This document shows positions 34,657 to 45,346 of a DNA stretch of 64,000 bases, in pieces (positions within the stretch are counted from its first letter, which is position 1; every line of letters starts with the position of its first letter). The position numbers were made by a program, and so were the translations under genes. This stretch comes from Garcia nutans (lineage: Eukaryota; Streptophyta; Magnoliopsida; Malpighiales; Euphorbiaceae). The notes under the pieces were generated by a model, which saw only the letters and a program-made list of their open reading frames with translations, was not told the origin of the DNA and made no database searches. The stretch covers positions 10,857,915 through 10,921,914 of the forward strand of contig CANTUV010000022.1 of NCBI GenBank assembly GCA_947685225.1, written 5' to 3'.

Positions 34657-36171
34657 TGTTATCCTAAACTAGCAACCAAGAGAAAGATGAATTGGTTGAT
34701 TTGAGTAGTGATGATAATTTGAAAGTTCAAAAGCAAGATGAAGAAGATTGAGTAGAGTAGAAAAGAAAGAACACAAATAATTGTAGTGATTCGAAATTAC
34801 CTCAGTTCTACATCCACTTCTTTAACAACTTGTTAAGGTTCTACTAGTTTTGAGTTTTTACAAGCTTAACTCTAACTTGGTGTTTTCACTAGCTTACATC
34901 GAACTATTACGATGGTTTGAGATCAATCCTTATAACTCTTATAAGAGTTTTTTTAGACTTACTCTAATGACCTAAGTATTTTCAAGCTCACACTTAAATT
35001 TTTAATAGTATTTAATGCTCACACCCAACACTCCAAGTTTATAGGTTTTTGATTTTTAGACAAGAGACTGAAAAATATTGTTCAATGAAATTACAATCAC
35101 AATCTTACTACTTTCTAGCCACAAAAATGAAGTTTAATGTGGTATGTATAGCAATTTGGCTTGAACTAGCTGTTTGAGGTGGTTTCCACATGTTTAGTGC
35201 TTGTTTTTCACTAATTTGGCAGTTGAACCTCAGTGTGTGGTTGCATAGCTCAGTGTGCGATCACACAGTTTGAAACTTCTTTGTAACGGCTAATTCTAAC
35301 GGTCGAATTTTATTGTTTGACAGAATCTAGCTTGCCTATGCTGTTGTCTCGCGCAGTGGCACAACTCGGTGTACAGTTGCTCGGTACCAAGTTACCATTA
35401 AATTTAATTTGCTTTGTCCACATGGCCAAATATCATTTGTCTGAAGTATTTGGCACTAAGATTCAAATATGTCGGACTTATGCGGTCGCTCAGTTTAGTT
35501 GGACAGTCGCACAAGGCTTTGAGCATTGAGAAAGGTATCACGAAAGCTGACTGTTATCTCTTCTGTTGCTTTTGGGTTTTTAGGTCTTTATTATGTGCAA
35601 TCGCTCGGGCGTCTTGGGTGGTCGCACGAAGTTTTGGCATCCTAACTTCACTGCTCACTGAGACAATGATCCTTTTTGTGAGTTTATAGATTTTTAGCTC
35701 GGTATTAGTGTGGTCGCTCGGTGCTCGATTATGGTCACTTCACCGCTCATTGACAATATAAACTCTTTTATAAGATTTGTGTAGTTTGTTAGGTATGTTT
35801 GTGCATTCGGTTTTCTCAAGCATTCGCACATTCAGCTCGGTATACTGCTTTACCGCTTGCTTAGCTCGACAATTCTATATGAGTTGCTCTCTTTACTCGG
35901 CGAGTCTATATGTGCTGCTCGGTTCTCTATAACTTCAACATTTGCTTAACTCAACACTTTTACGTGTGTTGTTCGGTTAGCTCAACAAATCTATTTGTGG
36001 CTTAGCTCAGTGGCTCAGGCAGCTTTTGTGCGAACGCTCAGTAGCTCAGGCGGTCACACAAAGGAGCTCGATTTTTATCCATGCAGTACAAACTTATTTG
36101 AAATCATTAGTACTTTATCAATTTGATTGTCAATAATCAAAATAAAGTTTGATTATCCAACAATCTCAACA
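34657..36171 (-). repeat. 5' LTR of the Sirevirus-like element
   Basis: On the plus strand it runs TGTTATCCTAAACTAGC to CAATCTCAACA; on the element's own strand it begins TGTTGAGATTG and ends GGATAACA. It is 1515 bp, the larger of the two LTRs, and holds many copies of a gcggtcgctcgg-like motif. This copy keeps parts near 35690-35750 that the other LTR lacks. Confidence 0.88.
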
Positions 36172-37716
36172 TTTTTAATAGTGTGCATGAGCTGAAAATG
36201 ATAATTTCAGCTAGATGGATGAAATATTAATAGAAACTATAACTGGCCGTGGTGGACTGTTTTAGAATATCATGCAATTATATAATTATATATATGTATA
36301 TATAAGGAGAGTAGTAATCATAAAATCAAGCCAAGTGTGAGAATTGAAATTTTTTTAATATATTAATTAATAATTCATTTTAAGTTAATAATTTAATATT
36401 GAATATTTTCATTTGAATTTTATTTTTTGATTAAAAATTTATAGATATTATACAAGGAGTTCATTTTGCCTAAATAAAAATTTATAGATATTGTACAAGG
36501 AAAATAAAAATACTGTATAAATTAATTTTTTTTAGACAATAAGATAATAATTTCATCAAAATTTCAATAATGTGAAATCCGGAAATTTAAAAAGACAATG
36601 AGCAAAGATTCTAAATCAAGGTATTGAAAAATCTAAACTCAAATGTTCTAAATTCCAAATTTTATTATTAAAATTCAAACTCAAATGTTCAAATTATTAT
36701 TTGAATATTATAATATTAATTATATAAATATAAATAATTGATTGAACTAAATCTTATATATTAACATTAAACTTCACTCGGCTTGATAACAAAAAATTTA
36801 AATATTTACAATAATTAATGCATTTGTAATATGTTTTGTTACTATTATTTGAAGAATTATTATTGTAGGGAGAATAATATATTAAAAATATTAATTAAAA
36901 ATTATTAAAGAATAATATTTCATATATTTTATTTATACAATTTAAAAATAATTGAATATATATTTTCAATTGTTTTCTCTTCAACAATATTAGTAATTGC
37001 AATAATTGTACTCTTAAAATAATCAATTTAATTTTTTACTAAATTTTTTATATTTAATGTTGTAATTAATTATAGTCGGCCGAGTAGATGTTCTCAACCC
37101 ATTAGTGAACAAGTCAAACACAATAATTAGCTTACACAAAGCTTGCAAGTATAAATGAGTCTAATTCAACTAACATTTTCTTAATTAATTAAAAATTTTC
37201 AATTATATTTATAATTTTTTTTTACTAAAATATATTGTAGAATTATGATTGCTTAGTCTATTCGTATTTAGTTTAAATAAGTCTAATTCAACTTATATTT
37301 TCTTATTTATATTTTATCATAATTACAAAGCGTGTTTGTATTTTTTTTTTTTTGCTTTTTTTAATACCTTTATTTATATCTTTTGTAAATAATTTATTTA
37401 ATTTGCTTATTTTGTATTATCTAAAATATTTTACTTTTAGATAATTTTTTTTAAATTTTATAATATTTTGTTCTTTTATTAGAGAAAGAACTGACAGATG
37501 ATGAGGTGAAAAATCATTATCTGCAGAAATTAAAAAGAATTTTTGAAAGATTGTGGCAAAACTTTTAGATTTTCCAACAATTTCAAAATCATTTTACCAT
37601 TAAGAAAAAGTTGATTTCAGTAATAGATTTTAAAAAATTCAATTTTTTTTTTTGCTAACACACTTATACATTATTAGTATAAATAAGACTTAACTTTCTT
37701 TAAACTTTTAAGCAAA
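36172..37716. other. AT-rich intergenic DNA
   Basis: A short direct repeat (aaaaatttatagatattntacaagga) occurs at about 36433 and 36477. Two related stretches with gtctaattcaactnatattttctta lie near 37160 and 37285. The part before 37716 may hold the left end of the mariner-like element, but no terminal repeat was identified. Confidence 0.5.
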
Positions 37717-39282
37717 ATGGCTAGAATTCCATTAATAGATATTGATTTAAATTTATCAATTCTTAATTGTGAAGCACATGTAGAGTTTGACATCATGGAG
37801 AATTATCCACTGCTGACTAAGATATCTTCAGAGAATTATATTTTATTTGATTTAAACACTGAACCAAGGTCAGGAAATGATCTAAACTTGGAAGTAAGGT
37901 CTCATGCACCACATGAAGAGCCAAATCTTTTTATTGGTACGTAACACTCTTGTTACTATTTTTTGCATTTTTTCATCGATCCTTTTGATAAACTTTTATT
38001 TTTTTGAATGATTATAAGATGTTCAATTTTTTTTAATAGGTGAAAATCTTAACAATGATAACACAATTGAAGAACAATCACAACTATCAAAGAAATCAAA
38101 AAAATTAACAAATAATGATCGTAGAGCAATTTGTGATATGTTGCTGGAAAAAAGTGTTGATGAAAAATTAATAAAAGGAGTGAGAAAAATGATTGCATCA
38201 AAAATTTCAGTCTCCATTAAAACAATTCAGCGTATTTGGAAACAAAAGAATGTGACTCGTAAAAAGATGGGAAATTGTGGTCGTAAGAAAATAAAGATCA
38301 ACTTGGATCGCTTTCGTGAGATCCCTTTACGACAAAGGACTTGTGTTGGCTTGTGCTTTAGATACGAAGATAAGTATATTGTTTAACCGTTTAAAGTCCA
38401 AAGAAATAAGGCAACATTCAAATGCTATAAAGCCTTTTCTCAAGGAAGAAAACAATAGATCTAGATTGGAATTTTGTATATCAATACTTGATGGTGGTAG
38501 CATAACGCATCATCTTATTTTTATTGGTATGAATAACATTGTTCACATTGATAAGAAGTAGTTCTACATGACCAAAAAAATCGAAGAATTACTACTTGTT
38601 ACAAGAAGAAGAATATCCAATACATACTTGCAAAAGCAAAAACTTTCATTCCAAAAGTCATATTTTTAGTTGCTATAGCTCGCCTAAGGTTTGATGTAGA
38701 AGGAAATGAGCTTTTTTATGGAATAATTGGTGTATTCCCCTTTGTCACACAAGAGCCAGTGTTAATAGACTTGTAGGTACATTAGAGACAAAACCAATAA
38801 CTTTAGTGAGAAATTATGAAGTCATATTTGATTGATAAAGTCATTCATGCAATCAATGAAAAATGGCCAGTAGAAGACTCAAAATATCTAATTTTTATTC
38901 AATAAGACAATGCAAAAACACACATTAATTGTAATGATACTGAAGCTACTCAAGAAGGATTTGATATTCGTTTAATATGTTAACTCTCTAGATTTGAACA
39001 TTATTGATCTTGGATTTTTCAGTGTTATTCAGTCTTTACAATATAAGGAGTCACCTAAGACTATTGATGAGGTTGTTATATGAAGATTTTCCAACAGTAA
39101 AGTTCAATCGTATATTTTTGACATTGCAGTTATGCATGATGGAAATCATGCGACCAAAAGGTTCCCATAACTATAAAATTCCTCATCTTAAAAAGAAAAT
39201 ATTGGAAAGAGAAGGCCAACTTCCGACTCAATTAAAATGTGATCCAAAATTAGTTCAAGAAGTTATCAATTATTTAGGGTAA
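37717..39282 (+). pseudogene. Mariner-like (plant MLE) transposase, broken
   Basis: Exon 1 (37717-37936) starts MARIPLIDIDLNL. The intron 37937-38039 has GT...AG ends and keeps the frame (ATT-G/GT-GAA). Exon 2 reads KKLTNNDRRAICDMLLEKSV, then SVSIKTIQRIWKQKN, the helix-turn-helix, and FREIPLRQR. After a frameshift near 38330 come EIRQHSNAIKPFLKEEN and NIVHIDKK, holding the first catalytic Asp, followed by a stop. The second Asp lies in FIQ-stop-DNAKTHI near 38905, with TAA for CAA. The third lies in LDLNIIDLGFFSVIQSLQYK. The tail GQLPTQLKCDPKLVQEVINY ends at 39282. Plant MLE transposases are about this size. Normal MLE activity is cut-and-paste at TA; this copy cannot work. Confidence 0.9.
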
Positions 39283-39732
39283 ACTTTTTAAAGCCTTTTA
39301 TTTATGTAATGGTGAATAGAATGCAATCACTTACTAGTGATAATTTTTGTCTCCTTATTTGTTTGGTAAATATTTTCAGTTTAGTATGAGCCAACCAACC
39401 TTTCATGATGATCAATTAGCTTTGATTTTTTTTTTCATTTTGTATTATGCTTTATACTGGATTATGTTTTAGAATGAGAACAATGATAATTTGTGTGACA
39501 TAGTAGTAATTTGGAGTTGGATATTGTACGACTTTTATTATAAAATTGAATGTCATTTAAATATGTACATGAACTCCATAATGTCATTTGAATAAAACCA
39601 CCTTCAAAAAAATCAGTACTTAAAAATGCATAGAGAAAGGGAGATAAATATGATATGAAAAATGACAAAATTTAATAAACACATACCACAAACACAAAAG
39701 TTTAATAAGCACACCCAACATATACTAGTAGT

Positions 39733-39992
39733 TTAATAAAACAAGGGAAGATAAATGTGCAACATAGTCTTAACTGTTTGTTGTAATTCTTCTTCTTCAA
39801 AAGTTTCTTCTCCACCATCGAGAAGCTTGTTCAAATCAAATACCCAATTTGCAGCCACATTCAAGTCAAAATCTAATGCAACATTTTTTTTTTGAGTACC
39901 TCAAACAAAGTCTTATAATCCACCTCCATCAAATCTTTAATTTGTGTTGATTCTTCAACTACCATGTTCATTAGATTTTCAGATGTATCCAT
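39733..39992 (-). pseudogene. Small minus-strand ORF with A-run frameshift
   Basis: From ATG at 39992 the frame reads MDTSENLMNMVVEESTQIKD, then LMEVDYKTLFEVLKKK, and meets a stop just after a run of ten A. In the shifted frame it continues NVALDFDLNVAANWVFDLNK, then an acidic stretch GGEETFEEEEL, and ends at 39733. The DFDLN and FDLNK elements echo the IDLNL and FDLNTEP text at the start of the nearby mariner transposase, so this may be an exon 1 of a second, inverted MLE copy. Not identified with certainty. Confidence 0.35.
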
Positions 39993-40226
39993 TTTTTAGA
40001 GATTAATCATATATTTATTTCAATTCCAATTTTTAATGCAACGTGGAAATGTATTTTGAATGTTGAAGTTTTTAGAGAAACTACAAGAGTAATTAGTGAG
40101 TTGATTAAAATGGATAAATATTGAAAATAAAAAATAATTACTATTTTGAGAATGAAAATTTGTCATGTCTTGTAAATAAAAAGTTTCTAATATTTTGATA
40201 ATTAAATATGAGCAATATTAAAATAA

Positions 40227-40406
40227 GAGTAATGCTAAATAGATCAAATTAATCCGGATCAAAAGTATTTTATGCATTAATTATATTATAGATATGGTTA
40301 TTCTAACCTTGCATTTTTTATTTGCAAAGTTAGAATAGTCATTTCTCTAATATAATTAATACATAAACAGTTTTGATTCAGATTAATTTAATTCATATAA
40401 TTTTTT
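40227..40406. mobile_element. Hairpin MITE (family A, copy 1)
   Basis: Imperfect inverted arms at about 40244-40311 and 40330-40400 surround a 19-base loop; the cores are gatcaaattaatccggatca and its complement near 40390. It is flanked by an 11-bp direct repeat tattaaaataa (40216-40226 and 40407-40417), though such AT-only text could match by chance. A related copy lies at 45181-45346. Confidence 0.65.
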
Positions 40407-40579
40407 TATTAAAATAAAATGAATAAATATTTTTAATTATTTTAAATGAACACTTATTTATAGATAAATAAAAATTATAAAATAAATATTTAAATCTAGA
40501 TGAAAAAAATAATATTTTATTATTAAATAACATTGGAGCTCACAGCATTAACGAGCCATTACTCCTTCCATTAAAATGG

Positions 40580-40736
40580 AATAATTATATAATGAAACGG
40601 TTGTATTACAACAAGCCAATGGGAAGCTAATATGTGGCAACGTTAAGCCAATGAGGAGTCAAAAGTGTAAAACCGTTGCCACATGTTGACTCTTCATTGG
40701 CTTGTTGTAATACAACAGTTTCATTGTATAATTAAT
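40580..40736. mobile_element. Hairpin MITE with 11-bp target duplication
   Basis: Arms of 61 bp (40582-40642 and 40674-40734) differ at only a few positions around a 31-base loop. An identical 11-bp repeat CATTAAAATGG flanks it (40569-40579 and 40737-40747). The long duplication suggests a Mutator-derived MITE. The loop contains a further partial copy of the aagccaatgaggagtca text found in the arms. Confidence 0.8.
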
Positions 40737-40747
40737 CATTAAAATGG

Positions 40748-42463
40748 GGTTTAAATGTCAGTTTTTCTAATATTTTAAGTATACGTGAGATGAAACTAAC
40801 TTTCATCTTACATCTATATCTACGATAGAACATTTAGGCATGTTTTTATACCTTTTTCCAAAATAAAATTATAAGCTATAACAAAAGAAAAAAAAATAAA
40901 TATATAAGTATTTTAAATATTTATATAAACAAAGAAATAAATATGACCAGATTATCGCCTATGCATGTGGCCTTATCATATGGTAATTATGTCAATATCA
41001 AATACGTACCATTCAATTGTCATATTAGCACTTCTGATTGGATGATTTTATGCTAAGAAATCGCATTCCTAACCAATTCTAAAATAATATATAAAATAAT
41101 ATATATATATATATATTTTTTTTAATCACCCTTTCATAATTTACCATTATAATAATAAAATTTTAATATAACTTATGTATTCAGAATTTAAATTTAATAT
41201 CTCTTATTCAATTAGATTAATATTTTATCATATTTAGTAAAATAATATATTAATTTATAATCAATGCTTGTTAAAAGTAATTTATACACTGATTATCATG
41301 TCAAAAGATAAATTAAAATTTTTATTTATTTATTTATTATTTTAATTTAAATTTTTTTTAAAACCAATTGGAAAAATAATTTATATTATATAGTGGGTAT
41401 GATCTATCTGCTACGTACACAAATTAGATTTTCTGAGTTGGTATATAATATTTGATTGCAAATTTCATAATTTCCAGTACTTACTTTTGTTCTCTGGCTG
41501 CTTAAAGCAAAATGCTAAAATAAGTATGTGCAAAATAATCATGGTAATTGTGTGGGTCACCACATTAAATTTCCATTTCCTTATCATAATAAATTACAAA
41601 ACTACGCGCAATCTCTGCATACACAAGCAGAAAAATACTAATGTTCACCTTAATTTTTATGTATATATAATCAAAATAATAATAAGTAATATTTAAAATT
41701 TAAATATCCTTTCCTTATAAGAATATGAATATATTTTTAAATACAATTTTTCTAGGGATAATTTTTGAATAATTTGTACATTAATTAAAATTAGTTTTTT
41801 CAAAAAAAAATCTAAAAAAATGTACATTAACAAAATATTTAAATTTTAATAAACAATAATATAACACAATATTTTACAAATCAACTATCCCTTCTCTAAA
41901 TCACGATTTAATAATAATTATGAACATATATATATATATAATGTTTCATAAAATAAATTATATAATTTTTAGATTAAAAGATAATAAATTTAAAGATCAC
42001 TTAGTGAATTTAATACAAATTTTAAATAAGGATTTTCAACTGTTATATTTTTAGTTGAACTGAAATTTTTTTATATAAATATTACTAATTATAAAAATGA
42101 TTTAAATTATTTAAAATTTTAAAAGTTTTTAAATTTAGAATAATATTATCGCATATCACTTTAAATATTTTTTCAGATAGAATAGTTGTAATACATCAGC
42201 AAATTTCCGAAATTCAAAAAAAATTGAATGGATGCGGCTAATGTAACTGACGATAATAATTGGGAACAAGTGGCATCGTCCGTATGAAATAGAAATTACC
42301 ACGCGCCTTAAAGTCTGAATAATGACATGGCATTCAATGGCAGCCCCCACCGTCGAGAAATCACGGTCAACCATACCATTAAACCCACCCAAACCCCAAC
42401 AAATCCTAAGGACGCTATTAACACACCTCACAAGTGAACCACCACCACCTCTGCTACACAACC
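40748..42463 (+). other. Intergenic DNA and upstream region of the ATL65-type gene
   Basis: Mostly AT-rich. A (TA)n run lies at about 41098-41117 and another at about 41927-41942. GC content rises after about 42220, which probably marks the promoter-proximal and 5' untranslated part of the RING-H2 gene. No clear TATA box was assigned. Confidence 0.5.
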
Positions 42464-43762
42464 ATGGCCTCTGCTCCCTCACCGGCCACCCACCACCATC
42501 ACCACTTCTTCCAGTGGGCTCCATCTCCCGGCGCTACTACTCCTTCCTCTTCCTCCGCCACCAGAACTTCTACACTTCTTACAAGTCCCAGCCAATCAAC
42601 ATCATCTTCATCATCAGCACCACCGCCTCCTAACTCCAGACTCCCCGTTGATTTCAGTCCACCGTTGATAGCCATGTTAGTAGTGGTAGCCACAGCTTTT
42701 TTGGTAATTACATACTTGCGGTTGATTTCTCGATATCTCATCCGCGTTGTCCACCGCTGGCGTAGTTGGCGTCGCCGTCATCGCCGTCGATACCTCCCTT
42801 CTTCCAACGGTGACCTCGATTTCCCATCGCCTCCGTTTGACGCACCCGATGGATTTCATATGTACTCCCCTTATGGACTTGATGAGTCAGTTATCAAGAC
42901 TTTACCTCTCTTTCTATATACTACGAAAAATGGCTTCCAGAAACAGAGCGGTAATAGCAAAGACTGTGCCGTTTGTTTACTCGAGTTCGAAGAGAAAGAT
43001 TATGTTCGTACACTTCCTGTTTGCTCTCATGCCTTCCACGTTGATTGTATCGATATTTGGCTAAGGTCTCATGCTAATTGTCCTCTTTGTCGCGCCAGAA
43101 TTTTCCGGTCAGAGTCTCCGTTTATTCCGGTGATGGCTGCAAGAATCCGTCCTAGCCTTGACGATACAATTCTGCATAGTATTAATCTCGAACCTATAAT
43201 TCAAAGTCCACCTCCTTCTCATGCTAGCACTACAGCAGCGACCACGACGACTACAACGGTGACTGAGATTACACCGTGCATTGAAGAACCGTTATGGAGA
43301 AGGAACAGCAGCAATTTCAACAATTACAGCCAATCAGAGGATAGATTCAACGGCCGTGATATCTTACTGAAACGGTCATACTCGTTCGGGTTTGAACGGA
43401 GTTTAGCGTCAGAGAGGATGTTAGTGATGGAGCCAGCGACAGCATCACCATGCCGGTACCGGAGAGGAGGTAGCTTCTGGAGTAAACGGCCATCGCCGTT
43501 TGGATCATTATCAAAGTCTCGAGTATTCTCGTTGAGATATTACAGAGGGATGAAATCACCATTTATGAGACGAAGAGGGGGAGGATTCTTTCCATTGTCA
43601 GAGAGATACCCGTACCCGGCGGCAGGAGGATCATCAAGAAGGAGCAAGTCAATGGCAAGCCCAATGTTTTTAAGATCATCGGCAGCAGCGTTCTCGTCAA
43701 GCCGGTTAAGGTGTGGAGATCCGGAAGCACTACTGTCACCAGAGAGGTTTAACAGAAGGTAG
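42464..43762 (+). CDS. ATL65: RING-H2 finger E3 ubiquitin ligase, ATL65 type
   Basis: This is a 432-residue single-exon membrane E3 ligase of the plant ATL family. Start: the first in-frame ATG (42464) in the context accATGgcc; the open frame begins earlier but only with GTG. Order along the protein: low-complexity His/Ser/Pro N-terminus; FSPPLIAMLVVVATAFLV, a membrane segment at about 64-87; a basic Arg-rich stretch; the GLD box YGLDESVIKTLPLF at about 137-150; the RING-H2 domain at 168-209 with C168, C171, C187, H189, H192, C195, C206, C209 and Trp at 199, in full C3H2C3 spacing. The C-terminal half holds KRSYSFGFERSL, MEPATASPCRYRR, KSRVFSLRYYRG and the terminal RLRCGDPEALLSPERF, which match the long tail of Arabidopsis ATL65 as I know it. 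ATL proteins pair with E2 enzymes to ubiquitinate substrates; the target here is unknown. Codon use and integrity differ sharply from the surrounding transposon relics. Confidence 0.93.
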   Translation: MASAPSPATHHHHHFFQWAPSPGATTPSSSSATRTSTLLTSPSQSTSSSSSAPPPPNSRLPVDFSPPLIAMLVVVATAFLVITYLRLISRYLIRVVHRWRSWRRRHRRRYLPSSNGDLDFPSPPFDAPDGFHMYSPYGLDESVIKTLPLFLYTTKNGFQKQSGNSKDCAVCLLEFEEKDYVRTLPVCSHAFHVDCIDIWLRSHANCPLCRARIFRSESPFIPVMAARIRPSLDDTILHSINLEPIIQSPPPSHASTTAATTTTTTVTEITPCIEEPLWRRNSSNFNNYSQSEDRFNGRDILLKRSYSFGFERSLASERMLVMEPATASPCRYRRGGSFWSKRPSPFGSLSKSRVFSLRYYRGMKSPFMRRRGGGFFPLSERYPYPAAGGSSRRSKSMASPMFLRSSAAAFSSSRLRCGDPEALLSPERFNRR

Positions 43763-44955
43763 ACACGTGGAATGACACAATAGGACAAACGGAGAAATTG
43801 GATCGAATCGGGTCGGATATCGAAGAAAAGGAATCGTGCGGCATTGGAGAGGTATTGAGAAGTATGAGAGGAGTGGTGGCAATTAGTGAAGAGACATTAA
43901 ATGGGCATTTAATGTTATAAATTGACGGGAGACAGAGACAACATTTTTTACAGAAACACTTTTGTTTCTCTAACATTAAAGAAAAAAGAAAAAAAATGGT
44001 TCTCTGATACATTAAATGAGAAGAGAGAAGGGATGTTGGTTTTGTAATTTGAATTAGTTAGGACAATTTTTATTTGAGATTCACCGGCACAGAATTCAGC
44101 TCCCCATGTGGAAGCAGATTAAAGAATTTCCATTTCAGTTGGAAGGAGATTGGGTATTATTATTTTCTTGTTTTTCTTTTCTTATTAATTCATGTTTTCA
44201 ATAATTTAAAATACTTTTTTTTTCCATTTGAAATTTGGATTATATTTTTTATTAATTATATGTGTAAAGAAAATACATTTAAAATTCAAATTTAAAACTT
44301 AAACAGACTTTTGGCTATCAAAATATACTTTGTTGGTTAAATTCAGTTTATTTTTATTTTAGAATGACTTGTGAATAAAATTCATTTTTTGGTTCTTTTT
44401 TCCCTATCCCTTTTTGGAATGGAATACCACAAACTTTAGTTCCGTTGAAGTCAAGTTGGATAGACACTTTTTTTAATTGTGGGTTAGTTTTTCTTTATTT
44501 CATTATCTTGTGAGTTTGTATCTTATTTTGTTTTCTTTTTATTGATTTATACTTTTCCTCCAAGGATGAATATGACATCTCCCTACTTAACAATTTCCAA
44601 TGCTAATTAATTAAGAATCAAATTGAATTGTAAAATTTCGATTTAATTTTATAAAATTATATAACATATTATTATTAATTTTTATTAGAAAAAATATTAA
44701 AAAGTAAATAACATGATCATCCCTTAACTCTATTTTGCCGCATAAAAATTATTTTTCCATTTTACCATTTAAAATTTAAAGACGTTTTATGGCGACAGTT
44801 TACATGGAAAGGATGTCCAAGCAATTCTGAAAGGGAGAAATGCTATATCAATCTTGAAACTATGCTTATTTCTCTCTTTTTCCTTTTATTTGGAAAAATA
44901 GAGGTACAACATGAGAATTTTTTTAACAGATTACTCATCTTATTACTATTCTCGT
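43763..44955 (+). other. 3' region of the ATL65-type gene and intergenic DNA
   Basis: The first 250 bases after the stop are less AT-rich and probably form the 3' untranslated region. AATAAA-like signals are not clear; attaaatg occurs near 43895 and 44010. Beyond 44150 the DNA is plain AT-rich sequence. Confidence 0.45.
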
Positions 44956-45041
44956 CTAAATAAATTTAACTTTAGATTGCAGCCCCTCTCTCTCTCTCTC
45001 TCCATTCTTAATGGTCTAAATAAATTTAACTTTAGATTGCA

Positions 45042-45080
<39 letters not shown>

Positions 45081-45088
45081 CTTAATGG
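44956..45088. repeat. Tandem duplication carrying (CT)n
   Basis: Two copies of tctaaataaatttaactt followed by tagattgca, a (CT)n run and ccattcttaatgg lie head to tail (44956-45014 and 45015-45088). The CT run is about 9 units in the first and about 17 in the second. The flanks are nearly identical, so duplication came first and the microsatellite length then diverged. Confidence 0.9.
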
Positions 45089-45180
45089 CTACTTTTCCAT
45101 ACAGTAGATCATATAATTTTGGTTATACATTTCAAGTCATGTTATTTTTGGAGTCAATTATTTCAAGTCATGTATATATA

Positions 45181-45346
45181 TAATATAAAAAATTAATATT
45201 AAATGAATTAAATTTATCCAAATTAAAAATATTTTATATATTAATTATATTAAAAAAATAATTATTTTAATTTTATATTTATTATTAATACATAAAATAT
45301 TTTTAATTCAGATTAATTTTATCCATAAATTATTTTTTATACAACA
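45181..45346. mobile_element. Hairpin MITE (family A, copy 2)
   Basis: The text gaattaaatttatccaaatt then aaaaatattttatatattaa is repeated as a complement near 45290-45335 (cataaaatatttttaattc). It aligns with the copy at 40227-40406 in both arms. The ends, near ataaaaaattaatat and its complement, are approximate, and no certain target duplication was seen. Confidence 0.6.

Larger units (their letters stand above)
25858..36171 (-). mobile_element. Sirevirus-like Ty1/Copia retrotransposon, full length but broken
   Basis: Two direct LTRs of about 1.5 kb bound a 7.3-kb interior that reads on the minus strand as gag, protease, integrase, reverse transcriptase, RNase H and an additional 3' ORF. 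The primer site next to the right LTR is of the initiator-Met tRNA type. Next to the left LTR lie a polypurine tract and further copies of it. Multiple polypurine tracts, an extra ORF after RNase H and the SGYSRHM protease motif are the known traits of the Sirevirus lineage. Flanks (aattt and ttttt) do not form a clear duplication. The LTRs differ at many sites and every gene has stops, so the insertion is old. Confidence 0.9.

Noticed and set aside
42156..42741. Minus-strand ORFs overlapping the start of the ATL65-type gene
   Set aside because: They are shadows of the GC-richer, Ser/Pro-rich coding sequence on the plus strand.
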